Source: CAZOLI01 sp964580675 (GTDB taxonomy: Bacteria > Planctomycetota > MHYJ01 > CAYXQY01). From it: 64,000 nucleotides of DNA. The notes below the pieces were generated by a model, which did no database searches, had not been told where the DNA came from, and saw only the letters and a list, made by a program, of their open reading frames with translations. The stretch spans positions 52,168 to 116,167 of the forward strand of contig CAZOLI010000007.1 in NCBI GenBank assembly GCA_964580675.1. Reading direction: 5' to 3'. The stretch's first letter is position 1. Every line of letters begins with the position of its first letter. The translations under genes were made by a program, and so were the position numbers. Of this stretch, positions 24,970 to 33,952 are shown piece by piece.

Positions 24970-26232
24970 TTATTTCGTTCCTTCAGAAATGATTGTTTCG
25001 GATGTGTTCGTGGTGTTTTCCTGCAGAAGATGCCGGGCCTGTTCCCTTGCCCACTGATCCGCCGATCGAATCTCCGGGAGCGTCGGCGATTCGGTTAAGG
25101 TATGATGGTCAAGGACCTCGGCGGCAATTTCCGTTATTTCCGGGAAGGAAATTTGACCGTCAAGAAACGCGTCCACGGCCACTTCGTTTGCTGCATTAAG
25201 AACCGCTCCCGCTGTTCCTCCATTCTCCGCCACCTGGAACCCCAGGGTCAGAGCCGGAAACAGATCCGTCCGTGGAGGTTCGAACGTAAGACCGGAATTC
25301 TTCACCGGATCAAATGAGTTGATGCGCGAGACCGGTTCCTGAGGGTAATCAAACGCATACTGAATCGGTTTCTTCATGTCCGCCGGTCCCATGTGTGCAA
25401 ACAGCGAGCCATCGGATACTTTGACGAAAGCGTGAACAAGGGACTGGGGATGAATCAGCACATCAATACAATCGGCCGGCATATCAAACAGGTACTTCGC
25501 CTCAATCACTTCAAATGCTTTGTTCATAAGCGTTGCGGAATCAATGGTAATCTTATCTCCCATGTCCCAGGTCGGGTGATCGAGGGCTTCCTCCGGCGTG
25601 GCTTCCTGAATCTCCTCCGCCTGCCACGTTCGGAACGGCCCGCCGCTTGCGGTCAGGATGAGGGAGTCAACACTGTCGGGCGTACAATGCTGCAGCAACC
25701 GAAACAGAGACGAGTGCTCGCTATCGACCGGAATAATTTCTGCGTCGTTTTCCTCCACGAGACGGTTTATCTCAGACCCGGCCAGTACCATGGATTCCTT
25801 GTTGGCGAGGGCGACCCGTTTGCCCGCCCGAACGGCCGCCATGGTTCCCGGCAACCCAGCGGCGCCGGAAACGGCACTTAATACCACGTCCGCACCGGGC
25901 AGAGACCCCACTTCCCTCATACCGGCCTCTCCGTCGTAAACCTCCGGCCGGGACTCTTCCGAACTGTTCCGGGTATTGGCGATTTTATTCCGAAGTTTCT
26001 CGGCGGCCTCCGGGGAAGAAAGAAAAACGGCCTCGGGCTGAAACTCCTTCATCTGATCCAGAATCATTTCCCAGTTTTGGCCGGCCCCGAGTCCAACCAC
26101 CCGATATCGATCCGGGTGTGCACGAATCACTTCAAGCGCATTCGTACCGACGGAACCCGTACTGCCAAGAACGGAAATATTTGTTGTTTCCTCTACCACG
26201 ATTGTCGGGAACGGTACCGCCTCAAATGACAC
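24970..26232 (-). CDS. dxr: 1-deoxy-D-xylulose 5-phosphate reductoisomerase
   Basis: The second enzyme of the MEP pathway for isoprenoids; it converts DXP to MEP with NADPH. Signatures are the NADPH loop VLGSTGSVGTNAL, ALANKESMVLAG, the metal and substrate block PVDSEHSSLF, LTASGGPFR, HPTWDMGDKITIDSATLMNK and VLIHPQSLVHAFV. Length (420) is slightly above normal because of an N-terminal ~15-residue stretch and a C-terminal tail. The start is uncertain: the GTG at 26232 has no good ribosome binding site and the conserved part begins only at NISVLG, about residue 18. The order dxr-rseP is widespread. The tRNA-fMet gene lies about 150 bases upstream on the same strand. Confidence 0.95.
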   Translation of the reverse strand: MSFEAVPFPTIVVEETTNISVLGSTGSVGTNALEVIRAHPDRYRVVGLGAGQNWEMILDQMKEFQPEAVFLSSPEAAEKLRNKIANTRNSSEESRPEVYDGEAGMREVGSLPGADVVLSAVSGAAGLPGTMAAVRAGKRVALANKESMVLAGSEINRLVEENDAEIIPVDSEHSSLFRLLQHCTPDSVDSLILTASGGPFRTWQAEEIQEATPEEALDHPTWDMGDKITIDSATLMNKAFEVIEAKYLFDMPADCIDVLIHPQSLVHAFVKVSDGSLFAHMGPADMKKPIQYAFDYPQEPVSRINSFDPVKNSGLTFEPPRTDLFPALTLGFQVAENGGTAGAVLNAANEVAVDAFLDGQISFPEITEIAAEVLDHHTLTESPTLPEIRSADQWAREQARHLLQENTTNTSETIISEGTK

Positions 26233-26382
26233 CGGGAAACATGATTACCCGGAAATTTCGGTTGATAACCCAGCGGATATGATCCACCGTTTCTCAGCAC
26301 GTACTATTTCGCCGGCAACAACGACCTGACGGCCGGAAACGATACGTGCTACTGGTGATCACCTATCCGTCAAATAAAAAAA

Positions 26383-26456
<74 letters not shown>

Positions 26457-26468
26457 ATGAGTAGTTAG

Positions 26469-26497
26469 ATTGTATGGTCATAGGGGAAACGTGTCAA
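26469..26497 (-). promoter_or_regulatory. Strong promoter of the initiator tRNA
   Basis: On the minus strand TTGACA (26497-26492, full consensus) and TACAAT (26474-26469) are 17 bases apart. Transcription would begin close to 26462, a few bases before the tRNA. It is the best match in the window. Confidence 0.75.
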
Positions 26498-26536
26498 ATC
26501 ATGTACGTATCCTCACCTTTGCGGCCAGACGGACCC

Positions 26537-27700
26537 TTATTCTTCCGACAGAAGGCGATACAGATTCAGCATCGCGTCTCCGAGAGGACGGGACACGTTG
26601 TTTTTGATGTTCGTTTTCTGCTGTAACGATTGCACGTGATCCCGACCGGTGTGCAGGTTTTCGTACCCTTTTCCCGCGACGTACGAGATGGCAAGATGCC
26701 GTACGGCACGAACGTAAAATTTCCTGGATTCCGAACGATTCCCCTCGTCCAGAACTCCCTGACCTTCCGAAATGGCATTTCTCCCTCTCTTGCGATGAGC
26801 CAGGGGATCAAGATCCCTGAACAACGGGTCGGGCCGCAACTCAAACTCACTCATGTTCCGCCTCCGTTCCACCTCCGTTGCGTATCGCCGGAACCGCTCG
26901 CTGATCTCCCGGAGTTCCTTTTTCGATTCCTCATTCATCACGTCCATCGATGATAGTTTTTCCGTGACCGCTGAAATGGAACCAAACGCATCACGCAAAC
27001 GTTCCTGTGGCTTGCCGAGCAACCGCCGGGCAGACACTTTTGGAAAATACTTCCACGCAAACAGGTAAAATTCCACCGCGTTTCGATAAAGTGCCCATTT
27101 CCAGATTCGTTTCGCCACGTCCTCCGGAACAATTTCCTGCACGTCGATGTCGTGGCGGGGCCAGTCCCTGCCGGTGGCCGTTCGGTAAAACTGGTCACCC
27201 GTGATCAGATCCGTCTGCACGTCCACCCACGACGATATCTCTTCCTCCGGCAACCGGTTTCGCAACTCACGGGCAACAAGGACTTCCTGAAACGCAAACT
27301 GAAGAAGCGGCACACCCGATTTCGGATACCTCGAGATGTATTCGGCATTCAGTGACTCCAGTCCCGGACAGGACTGGTTTTTCTTCAGGTATCTCTTCTG
27401 GCCATTGATCCTGTGGAGCGAATGATAAAGTACCGCCAGCAGAAGCCGGCGCTCAGGTTCGATCTTTTCCTCGTCACCAACCGATTTTCGAAGGTCATAA
27501 AGGCCCTGGCAGAATTTCTGAAATGCACGATCAGGATTGGCTTTGCGATATTGATTTCGTCCCTGGCGGGTCAATGACAGAGCATTCCCATACGGCGTGG
27601 AGCAGCCGGCCAGAACCCAGAATGACGCAGCGAGAACGACCGAAAGGAGGGTCGCTCTTGCCCGATTAATGCGGAGCGGAGATGAACGTTTCCCTTTCAT
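26537..27700 (-). CDS. Putative lipoprotein of unknown function, helix-rich
   Basis: The 387-residue protein begins with a basic stretch and a hydrophobic segment ending in LAGCS, a lipobox with Cys33, so it is probably anchored to a membrane. The remainder is charged and helix-rich; an early part (about 40-75, NPDRAFQKFCQGLYDLRKS) and a late part (YVRAVRHLAISYVAGK) have a TPR-like flavour. No catalytic motif is recognised. The final 100 residues contain a Lys/Arg-rich segment, HRKRGRNAISEGQG. It follows another protein of unknown function on the same strand with only 21 bases between, so the two form a likely operon. Function unknown; homologues could not be searched. Confidence 0.6.
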   Translation of the reverse strand: MKGKRSSPLRINRARATLLSVVLAASFWVLAGCSTPYGNALSLTRQGRNQYRKANPDRAFQKFCQGLYDLRKSVGDEEKIEPERRLLLAVLYHSLHRINGQKRYLKKNQSCPGLESLNAEYISRYPKSGVPLLQFAFQEVLVARELRNRLPEEEISSWVDVQTDLITGDQFYRTATGRDWPRHDIDVQEIVPEDVAKRIWKWALYRNAVEFYLFAWKYFPKVSARRLLGKPQERLRDAFGSISAVTEKLSSMDVMNEESKKELREISERFRRYATEVERRRNMSEFELRPDPLFRDLDPLAHRKRGRNAISEGQGVLDEGNRSESRKFYVRAVRHLAISYVAGKGYENLHTGRDHVQSLQQKTNIKNNVSRPLGDAMLNLYRLLSEE

Positions 27701-27721
27701 GGATCAACTTCCGTTCAGTTG

Positions 27722-28414
27722 CTACTCCCTCCTGTCGTCGACCCACTCACCAAGTTTTTCCCAGAACTCGTCATGCTCCCATATATTCGCCTGTTCCACC
27801 CGGGGGAATAATTTTTCGTTTATGAATTTCTCGAGACGTTCCCGGTCAATTTCGTCAATCTCCATCTGGGCCTGGAAAAAAGCACTTACCGGGGCAACAA
27901 TCTGATCCCTGTTCACCCGCTTATCCGGGAGTTGCTGGAACGAACGGATCAATTCCCTGTAATGCTCCCGTTCCCACAGTTCCTGAAACAATTCCGCCAT
28001 CCAGGGATACCTTGTCCATGATCCCTGGAGGTATCCTTCTCCCCCATCGGACGCCGGTTTGCCCCCGGGCAGAATCTGGGAGCCGGTGTTCAAAAGGTCA
28101 AAGTAATCTCCGACGTTCTCCAGTTCCGTGGAAAAGGCCGTTTTATACCATGGCCGGGGTTCATAGAACGCCCGCACCTCGTCCGGGTGTCGTTCCATGC
28201 TGACGTTCGGCAACGGCACCGGCTCCCCCTTTACAAATTCTTCCTCGGCCTCCCGTGCTTCAAAAAGAAGTTTGCCGGTCAGACGGAGAAGCCGATAAAC
28301 GTGGCCGGCCAGCTGAGAGCGGGATAGACCGGTGTCAATCTCGGGAAACAGCTCCTCCAGTCCCGGTATGACATCTTCCGTCACAAATTCGAAAAGTTCG
28401 CTGTTCTTTTCCAT
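27722..28414 (-). CDS. Hypothetical acidic protein
   Basis: The protein starts best at the ATG at 28414, which has GGAG nine bases upstream; the predicted promoter at 28505-28533 lies downstream of the earlier in-frame start at 28540, so the longer version is unlikely. The 230 residues are strongly acidic and have no signal peptide, membrane helix or known motif. Aromatic-rich blocks such as WTRYPWMAELFQELWERE and EHDEFWEKLGEWVDD suggest a helical protein. It is transcribed with the lipoprotein gene downstream (21-base gap), so it may act with it. I do not recognise the family. Confidence 0.55.
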   Translation of the reverse strand: MEKNSELFEFVTEDVIPGLEELFPEIDTGLSRSQLAGHVYRLLRLTGKLLFEAREAEEEFVKGEPVPLPNVSMERHPDEVRAFYEPRPWYKTAFSTELENVGDYFDLLNTGSQILPGGKPASDGGEGYLQGSWTRYPWMAELFQELWEREHYRELIRSFQQLPDKRVNRDQIVAPVSAFFQAQMEIDEIDRERLEKFINEKLFPRVEQANIWEHDEFWEKLGEWVDDRRE

Positions 28415-28504
28415 CGGCCTTCTCCAACAACACAATCGTGATTTTCTTCTCGTGAACGGCGTCTTTTTCGGCCGATCATCAACATCGCATCCGTCCGTTT
28501 CGGT

Positions 28505-28533
28505 ATCGTAACGAAATCCGGGGTATTGATCAA
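28505..28533 (-). promoter_or_regulatory. Predicted promoter of the two-gene unknown operon
   Basis: On the minus strand TTGATC (28533-28528) and TACGAT (28510-28505) are 17 bases apart, about 90 bases before the start at 28414. Confidence 0.45.
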
Positions 28534-28642
28534 TTTGCACTCCGTCGGGAAAGGGGTGGTGTATGAACGGACACAGGCCTCGACGGCAGAGAGTCCGGAC
28601 GGCGACATCTGTTGATATTTCCCGGGGATCGTTCTACGCTAC

Positions 28643-28873
28643 ATGACGCCCTTCCAAAAAGGGCCGCAAATCCAGCCACGTCAATCTCCACGTATTGAAA
28701 AAAAACCGATGGTCAAATTGGCCTTTTTCGTCTTACAGGCGGCGGAGGAAGCGGAGCAAGCCGGTGGGGAAAGCAGCCACGGCGCCGTCTGGTTTTTCGT
28801 CATATTAATTATCGCAACCGTCGTGATCGCCGCGGGCTGGTACCTGTACAAAAACATGTACTCCGCGTATTAA
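28643..28873 (+). CDS. Small single-pass membrane protein
   Basis: A 76-residue open frame with one clear transmembrane helix near the C-terminus (WFFVILIIATVVIAAGWYLY) after an Ala/Glu-rich segment. A shorter start at 28709 (MVKLAFFVL) is possible and would place a second hydrophobic patch at the N-terminus. Neither start has a good ribosome binding site, so the gene is only probable. Topology and function cannot be stated; it stands alone between the unknown operon and rplU. Confidence 0.4.
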   Translation: MTPFQKGPQIQPRQSPRIEKKPMVKLAFFVLQAAEEAEQAGGESSHGAVWFFVILIIATVVIAAGWYLYKNMYSAY

Positions 28874-29063
28874 GAAGGCGGCTGAAGGTTCCCCGGACAG
28901 GAAAAACGAGTAGTCCTCTCCGGACGAAAAAAAGCCAACCGGTTCAACGCCGTCATCTCAAGAAATTCTTCCGTCCGGAGGAAAGACAGACACGTGATGG
29001 CCCGGTCCGAAATGGACGAGGGACAAAGGATGGAAACGGAGACTTTCCCGGGGATGGAAATGA

Positions 29064-29375
29064 TTAATTTATACTGTCGATCCGGATTCGGGTGTACTGC
29101 TGCCGGTGACCGATTTTCCGGTGATACCTGCTCCGACGTTTAAACTTCAGAACGACAATTTTTTCCCCTTTTTCATGTCCGACAACCTCACCTTCGACCG
29201 AACGATCATCGACAACAGGCTGTCCCACTTCGATGGAATCGTCATTCCGATAGAACAGAACGTCATCAAAGGTAATCTCCTCCCCCTCGGACCGTTCGGA
29301 CATGTAATCGACCAGAATTTCCGCGTCCTCTTTTACGCGATACTGCTTGTTTCGATCGCTGATAATGGCATACAT
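29064..29375 (-). CDS. rplU: 50S ribosomal protein L21
   Basis: The 103-residue protein matches L21: MYAIISDRNKQYRVKEDAEI at the start, then FYRNDDSIEVGQPVVDD, KIVVLKFKRRSRYHRKIGHRQQYT near the end. L21 binds 23S rRNA in the large subunit. It is usually followed by rpmA (L27), but the 190 bases downstream contain no L27 gene; the next genes are unrelated. The start has no clear ribosome binding site. A weak promoter is seen upstream, back to back with that of bamA. Confidence 0.95.
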   Translation of the reverse strand: MYAIISDRNKQYRVKEDAEILVDYMSERSEGEEITFDDVLFYRNDDSIEVGQPVVDDRSVEGEVVGHEKGEKIVVLKFKRRSRYHRKIGHRQQYTRIRIDSIN

Positions 29376-29392
29376 GGTTCTTGTTGCACAAT

Positions 29393-29421
29393 TTGATTTG
29401 AAGCTTTATCGACGGTAACAT
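29393..29421 (+). promoter_or_regulatory. Predicted promoter of bamA
   Basis: TTGATT (29393-29398) and TAACAT (29416-29421) are 17 bases apart. Its -10 box overlaps that of the minus-strand promoter of rplU (29412-29440). Confidence 0.45.
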
Positions 29422-29440
29422 TTTTCCGAAAACAGATCAA
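29412..29440 (-). promoter_or_regulatory. Predicted promoter of rplU
   Basis: On the minus strand TTGATC (29440-29435) and TACCGT (29417-29412) are 17 bases apart. The -10 box is weak (TAxxxT only). Confidence 0.3.
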
Positions 29441-29470
29441 CCTTCAATTCATCAGATTTCAGCACGCAAC

Positions 29471-31987
29471 GTGTCCTCCGGACCGGCGGCCCGGGAATTC
29501 CCCGGCGGAACCCCCATCAACGTTCTCGAAATACGGCCCCGGCAATCCCCCCGCCCCCGGAGTCAGCCAAAAATCACGGCTTTTACAGTGATACCAGGTA
29601 ACGGAAAAACTGGATCGGTAGGCACATCAGGTGGCTGGTCCACCCCATTCCGTGTCGTTAAGCCGGGTTTGCTCGGGGTGTTGTTCCTCCTGCTTGTCCT
29701 GTCCGTTCCCCGGTCCATCGCCCAGGAAACGGACCAAAAAATAGTGCGCGAACTGGTTATCAACGGTCTTGAACAATATAGCCAGGAACGGATCCGGGCC
29801 AAATTAAAAACCCGTAAAGGGGCCCCGTTCAACAGGGACACTCTCCGAAACGACATTAACCGCCTGTACAATTCCGGTCTGGTTCGAAAGTTGGACTGGA
29901 AGAAAGAGGAAACGGAGAACGGGCTTCGTATTATCATGAACGTGGTGGAGAACCCGCAGATCGAAAAGGTGGTTCTCAAAGGCGTGACGCAGTATTCCGT
30001 GTCAAACCTGAGAAATGATCTTGAACTTCCGTCCGCCTCCACGCTTACACCCTACCTCCGCAACCGGGACATCGAGACCATAAAATCAAAATACCGGGAG
30101 GATGGATATTACTTCGTCGACGTTCGGCACCGGCTCGTCCCCGGAAAAAAGGGAAAGGTGTTAATTCTCGAAGTTATGGAAGGCCCGGAAGTCACCGTCC
30201 ATTCCGTGAAAATAAAGGGAAACGAACGGATCAGTGATGGCGAAATAGAAGGAGTGGTAGAATCGTCCCCGGGATGGTTCTGGTCGTCGAATCTCAAAAA
30301 GGACCTGATCAAAAAAGATCTACAGAACATTAAGAATCTCTACAGGGGGCGGGGGTACCTTGATGTTTCGGTCCACCTGGAAAAAAAGGAATTCACCCCC
30401 GACAAATCCGGGGTACACCTTGTCTTTCGGGTGAATGAAGGAGAGAGATATACCATTAAGGAAGTCCGGTTCAAGGGAAACACAATATTTTCCCGCGAAG
30501 AATTACTGGAAAAAATTAGCCTGAAACCGGGAGAGCCTCTCCAGATGAGACTCATCAACCCCGATCAAAACAGCATTCGCCGTCTTTACGGGCGGAATGC
30601 ATACATTGACACAGAAGTGAGCTGGACGTACAGGGTGGCGAAGGAAAAAAACCAGGTGGTGTCCATCATTAATATCACGGAACACGGCCGGACCATTGCG
30701 GGACGCATTGACATATCGGGGAATACCAAAACGAAGGACAGTGTGATCCGACAGCGAATTTCCGTGGTTCCCGGAAAACCCATCGACCTGGTCAAAATGA
30801 GAAGATCCCTGAACAACCTCCGGAAAACCAGGTATTTTGAGAACGTCTCCATCAAGAAAAACGACACGGACAAACCAAACGTAAAGGATCTCGAGGTCCA
30901 GGTGAAGGAAAAACCAACGGGGCAGATCCGGCTCGGTGGTGGTTTTTCCTCGGATTTTGGTGCGGTGGGAACCTTCTCGATCAAACAGAATAATTTTGAC
31001 ATCTCGCGGACGCCGGATAGCTTCGGTGACACGTTCTCCGGAAAAGCATTTGCGGGCGCCGGCCAGACGTTCAGCCTGAACCTGAGACCCGGTGTCGAAC
31101 AATCAAACTATTCCATAAACTTCCGGGAACCGTACCTGTATGATCAGCCACTCGGGTTCGGGGTTGGTGCAAGAAACAGTCGCCTCGAACGGGATGACTT
31201 CGATGAAGAACGACTCGGTGGAAACATTGATCTGGACTACCGGGGTTATGAACCCTGGACGTACAGCCTCGAACTTGAAGGAGAAAACATAGAGATAACG
31301 GATGTAACAGGTGGCAGTCCCGCGGACATCCGCGACATTGAAGGAGACCATGATCTGTACTCCGCAACTCCTCAGGTTACATTGAACATGCTGGAGCCAA
31401 AACTGAATCCCGAACGGGGGTATTTCATTAAGGGCGGTTACCAGCATTCGGTCGGTGACTTTGAGTTCGGAAAACTGGAAACTGAATTCCGGAAATACTT
31501 CCCGATTTACGATCCGCCCAAGGGAGGCACACACATTCTGTCCTTCCGGAGTAGTGTCGGACTCGGGGAATCATATCTTGACGACAAGGACATCCCGTCC
31601 TTCGAACGCTTTTACGCGGGAGGCACGGGCACCCTCCGTGGATTTGATTTCCGGGGTGTGGGACCTCGCGTGGGAGACGTGGAGATCGGCGGAGACGCAC
31701 GGTGGCTCTCCACTCTGGAATACACCTTTCCCCTCGTCAGAAGGCGGAGCCGGCGAGGGGGGAAACAGGATGTCCTCCGGGGAGCGTTCTTTGTGGACTC
31801 GGGAACGGTGGCCCGAGAAAAACGGGATTTTGAGAACAACATTCGTGTTTCGACCGGATTTGGCATACGGGTAAAAGTACCCGGTATGGGCCCGGTACCC
31901 ATCAAAATTGATGTAGGTATTCCCCTCAAACAGCAGGAGAAAGATGATAATCAGACCCTGCATTTTGAACTCGGAGCCCGCTTTTAA
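29471..31987 (+). CDS. bamA: Outer membrane protein assembly factor BamA
   Basis: BamA inserts beta-barrel proteins into the outer membrane. After a signal peptide (hydrophobic GLLGVLFLLLVLSV, cleavage probably behind SIAQ around residue 85) there are five POTRA domains (about 88-510; for example IKGNERISDGEIEGVVESS and VRFKGNTIFSREELLEKI) and a C-terminal barrel ending in F. The lid motif is YAGGTGTLRGFDFRGVGPR, the (V)RGF element of the Omp85 family. Length is 838 from the GTG at 29471, which seems too far upstream for a normal signal peptide; a start nearer residue 40 is plausible. It heads the envelope cluster and is followed by skp. Confidence 0.95.
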   Translation: MSSGPAAREFPGGTPINVLEIRPRQSPRPRSQPKITAFTVIPGNGKTGSVGTSGGWSTPFRVVKPGLLGVLFLLLVLSVPRSIAQETDQKIVRELVINGLEQYSQERIRAKLKTRKGAPFNRDTLRNDINRLYNSGLVRKLDWKKEETENGLRIIMNVVENPQIEKVVLKGVTQYSVSNLRNDLELPSASTLTPYLRNRDIETIKSKYREDGYYFVDVRHRLVPGKKGKVLILEVMEGPEVTVHSVKIKGNERISDGEIEGVVESSPGWFWSSNLKKDLIKKDLQNIKNLYRGRGYLDVSVHLEKKEFTPDKSGVHLVFRVNEGERYTIKEVRFKGNTIFSREELLEKISLKPGEPLQMRLINPDQNSIRRLYGRNAYIDTEVSWTYRVAKEKNQVVSIINITEHGRTIAGRIDISGNTKTKDSVIRQRISVVPGKPIDLVKMRRSLNNLRKTRYFENVSIKKNDTDKPNVKDLEVQVKEKPTGQIRLGGGFSSDFGAVGTFSIKQNNFDISRTPDSFGDTFSGKAFAGAGQTFSLNLRPGVEQSNYSINFREPYLYDQPLGFGVGARNSRLERDDFDEERLGGNIDLDYRGYEPWTYSLELEGENIEITDVTGGSPADIRDIEGDHDLYSATPQVTLNMLEPKLNPERGYFIKGGYQHSVGDFEFGKLETEFRKYFPIYDPPKGGTHILSFRSSVGLGESYLDDKDIPSFERFYAGGTGTLRGFDFRGVGPRVGDVEIGGDARWLSTLEYTFPLVRRRSRRGGKQDVLRGAFFVDSGTVAREKRDFENNIRVSTGFGIRVKVPGMGPVPIKIDVGIPLKQQEKDDNQTLHFELGARF

Positions 31988-32125
31988 TATAAAGAGAAGC
32001 AATATAATAACCCTCTGCAGGAACCAGCACACCGTTCAGGGTTGATTTCGGACCCTGCGACGTGAATCATTATACATGTTTGAACAATAAGCGATCTTTT
32101 CATTTCCCTTAATCAAGATATATCT

Positions 32126-32797
32126 ATGAAAACCAGCAACGGCAAAGTATTTGATGTTATCGGACGTTTTTCCTCGTTTCTCTGGAAGGCCAGTCTTTTG
32201 GGGCTACTGGCATTTGGCCTGCTTTACGCCGGCAACCACGAAGGTACCACCCAGAGCAGCGGTGCTGACGGCGATGAATTTAAAGTGGGTGTTGTAAACG
32301 TGGACAAAGTGTTTTCGGAATACGAGGGAACCAAAAAGGTAAAGAAGGATCTCCTGAAAAAGAAAAAACAGATTGAGAAAGAAATCGAGAAAATTTCCGA
32401 GGAGATTGATCGCATTGAGACGGAGTTGAATGAACTTGAACCGCTGTCGAAAGCCTGGAAGAAACAGGCCCAGAAACTTTACCAGTTGCGAGCCCGGTTA
32501 AAAGTCCACAAGAACATCTGGAAACAGGACACCACCGTTGCCGTAAATCGATCAAACGCAAAAATTTACAACAAAATCCGGAACACCATCGAAGAGTACG
32601 CCAAAAAGAATGGGTTTGACCTGGTATTAAAATCCAACAGCCCCCGCCTGGAAACGAAAAATGCCCAGGATACCAACAAGAAAATTGCCGAGCGAAGTGT
32701 GCTTTATTTTAGCAACCGGATGGACCTTACAGGCAAGATCGTCGAAATATTGAACAGAAAGTTCAGTGAGAATCAGCAGAACGAAAACGACGGATAA
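32126..32797 (+). CDS. skp: Periplasmic chaperone Skp (OmpH family)
   Basis: The 223-residue protein has an N-terminal hydrophobic segment (about 20-36) that serves as signal peptide or anchor. The start of the mature part, FKVGVVNVDKVFSEYEGTKK, is the classical OmpH/Skp motif, followed by a long charged coiled coil (about 75-150) and a C-terminal part AKKNGFDLVLK as in the family. Skp holds unfolded outer-membrane proteins in the periplasm and passes them to BamA. Its position directly after bamA and before lpxD is the usual arrangement. No lipobox is visible. Confidence 0.9.
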   Translation: MKTSNGKVFDVIGRFSSFLWKASLLGLLAFGLLYAGNHEGTTQSSGADGDEFKVGVVNVDKVFSEYEGTKKVKKDLLKKKKQIEKEIEKISEEIDRIETELNELEPLSKAWKKQAQKLYQLRARLKVHKNIWKQDTTVAVNRSNAKIYNKIRNTIEEYAKKNGFDLVLKSNSPRLETKNAQDTNKKIAERSVLYFSNRMDLTGKIVEILNRKFSENQQNENDG

Positions 32798-32890
32798 TCG
32801 GGCGTTCGGTGTGGAACCCATCCATCTGAAGAACCCCTGAACAACCCGATCACGAATGTTTGAATACCCCCTAAAGGAGGAAGGAACGCT

Positions 32891-33952
32891 GTGCAAAAAA
32901 CACTTCAGGAACTGGCCGAAATCGTGGACGGCGATCTTTCCGGTAATCCGGACACGGAGATCGAAGGGATCGCCGGCATAAAATCCGCCAGCAAAGGGCA
33001 GATTACGTTCCTCTCCAACGGAAAATACAGGGAGGAACTCAACAAAACCAACGCATCCGCAATTGTGGTGGGGAACGAGCTGTCGCGGAACCCTGATATG
33101 CCCACCATACGAGTCAGCAATCCCGACCTTGCGTTTGCCCGAATTGCCGAAGTGTTTGACAATCAGAACGAAGACGTGTCCCCGGGTATTCACGAAACCG
33201 CCCATGTAGAAGAAGGTGCACAGGTATCCGAAAACGCCTGCATCCGGGCCAACGTGGTGATAAAAGAAGGAGCAAGTGTGGGTCCGGAAACGGAGATTAT
33301 GTCGGGTTCGTACATCGGGAAGAACGTCGAAATCGGTGCCGGCTGCCGGATATTCCCCAACACCACGATTCGTGAAAAAACGGAAATCGGATCAGAGGTA
33401 CTGATACACAGCGGTTCCGTCATCGGCTGTGACGGATTCGGATACGTAAAGGACGAAAATGGGCGACGAAAAATTCCGCAGGAAGGAAAAGTCGTTATCG
33501 AGGATCGGGTCGAAATCGGAGCAGGCGTCACGGTGGATCGGGCTCGGTTTGACGAAACACGCATCTGTGAAGGAACCAAGATCGACAACCTTGTTCAGAT
33601 CGCTCATAACGTGCGTATCGGGAAAAACGCCGTGATTGTTGCCCAGAGTGGCATCGCCGGAAGTGCCGAGATTGGCGAGGAAACGGTTCTGGCCGGTCAA
33701 TCCGGTGTTGGGGGTCACCTGACGGTTGGATCCGGTGTAAAGGTGGCCGCCCGGGCCGGGGTCACGAAGGACATCGAGGACGGTGAAATTGTTTCCGGTT
33801 TCCCCGCCATGCCACGATCGGAATTTAACCGGAAACAGGTTCTTATGAGGAAACTCCCTGACATGGCCAGGCAAGTGGAGGAATTGCAGGAAGAGGTTGA
33901 GCGCCTACAATCCAGACTTGACAGCGATGAGTCAGAAACAGAAAACGATTAA
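32891..33952 (+). CDS. lpxD: UDP-3-O-acylglucosamine N-acyltransferase
   Basis: LpxD adds the second acyl chain to the glucosamine of the lipid A precursor. The 353-residue product has the N-terminal uridine-binding domain (about 1-100, with GKYREELNKTNASAIVV) and a left-handed beta-helix of hexapeptide repeats (about 105-310). The catalytic His lies in a block around residues 236-245 (DNLVQIAHNVRIGKNAVIVA). The GTG start has the very strong AAAGGAGGAAGG upstream. The end of the gene overlaps the start of lpxC-fabZ by 26 bases, and the C-terminal coiled coil (MARQVEELQEEVERLQSRL) is in this overlap region. Confidence 0.95.
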   Translation: MQKTLQELAEIVDGDLSGNPDTEIEGIAGIKSASKGQITFLSNGKYREELNKTNASAIVVGNELSRNPDMPTIRVSNPDLAFARIAEVFDNQNEDVSPGIHETAHVEEGAQVSENACIRANVVIKEGASVGPETEIMSGSYIGKNVEIGAGCRIFPNTTIREKTEIGSEVLIHSGSVIGCDGFGYVKDENGRRKIPQEGKVVIEDRVEIGAGVTVDRARFDETRICEGTKIDNLVQIAHNVRIGKNAVIVAQSGIAGSAEIGEETVLAGQSGVGGHLTVGSGVKVAARAGVTKDIEDGEIVSGFPAMPRSEFNRKQVLMRKLPDMARQVEELQEEVERLQSRLDSDESETEND

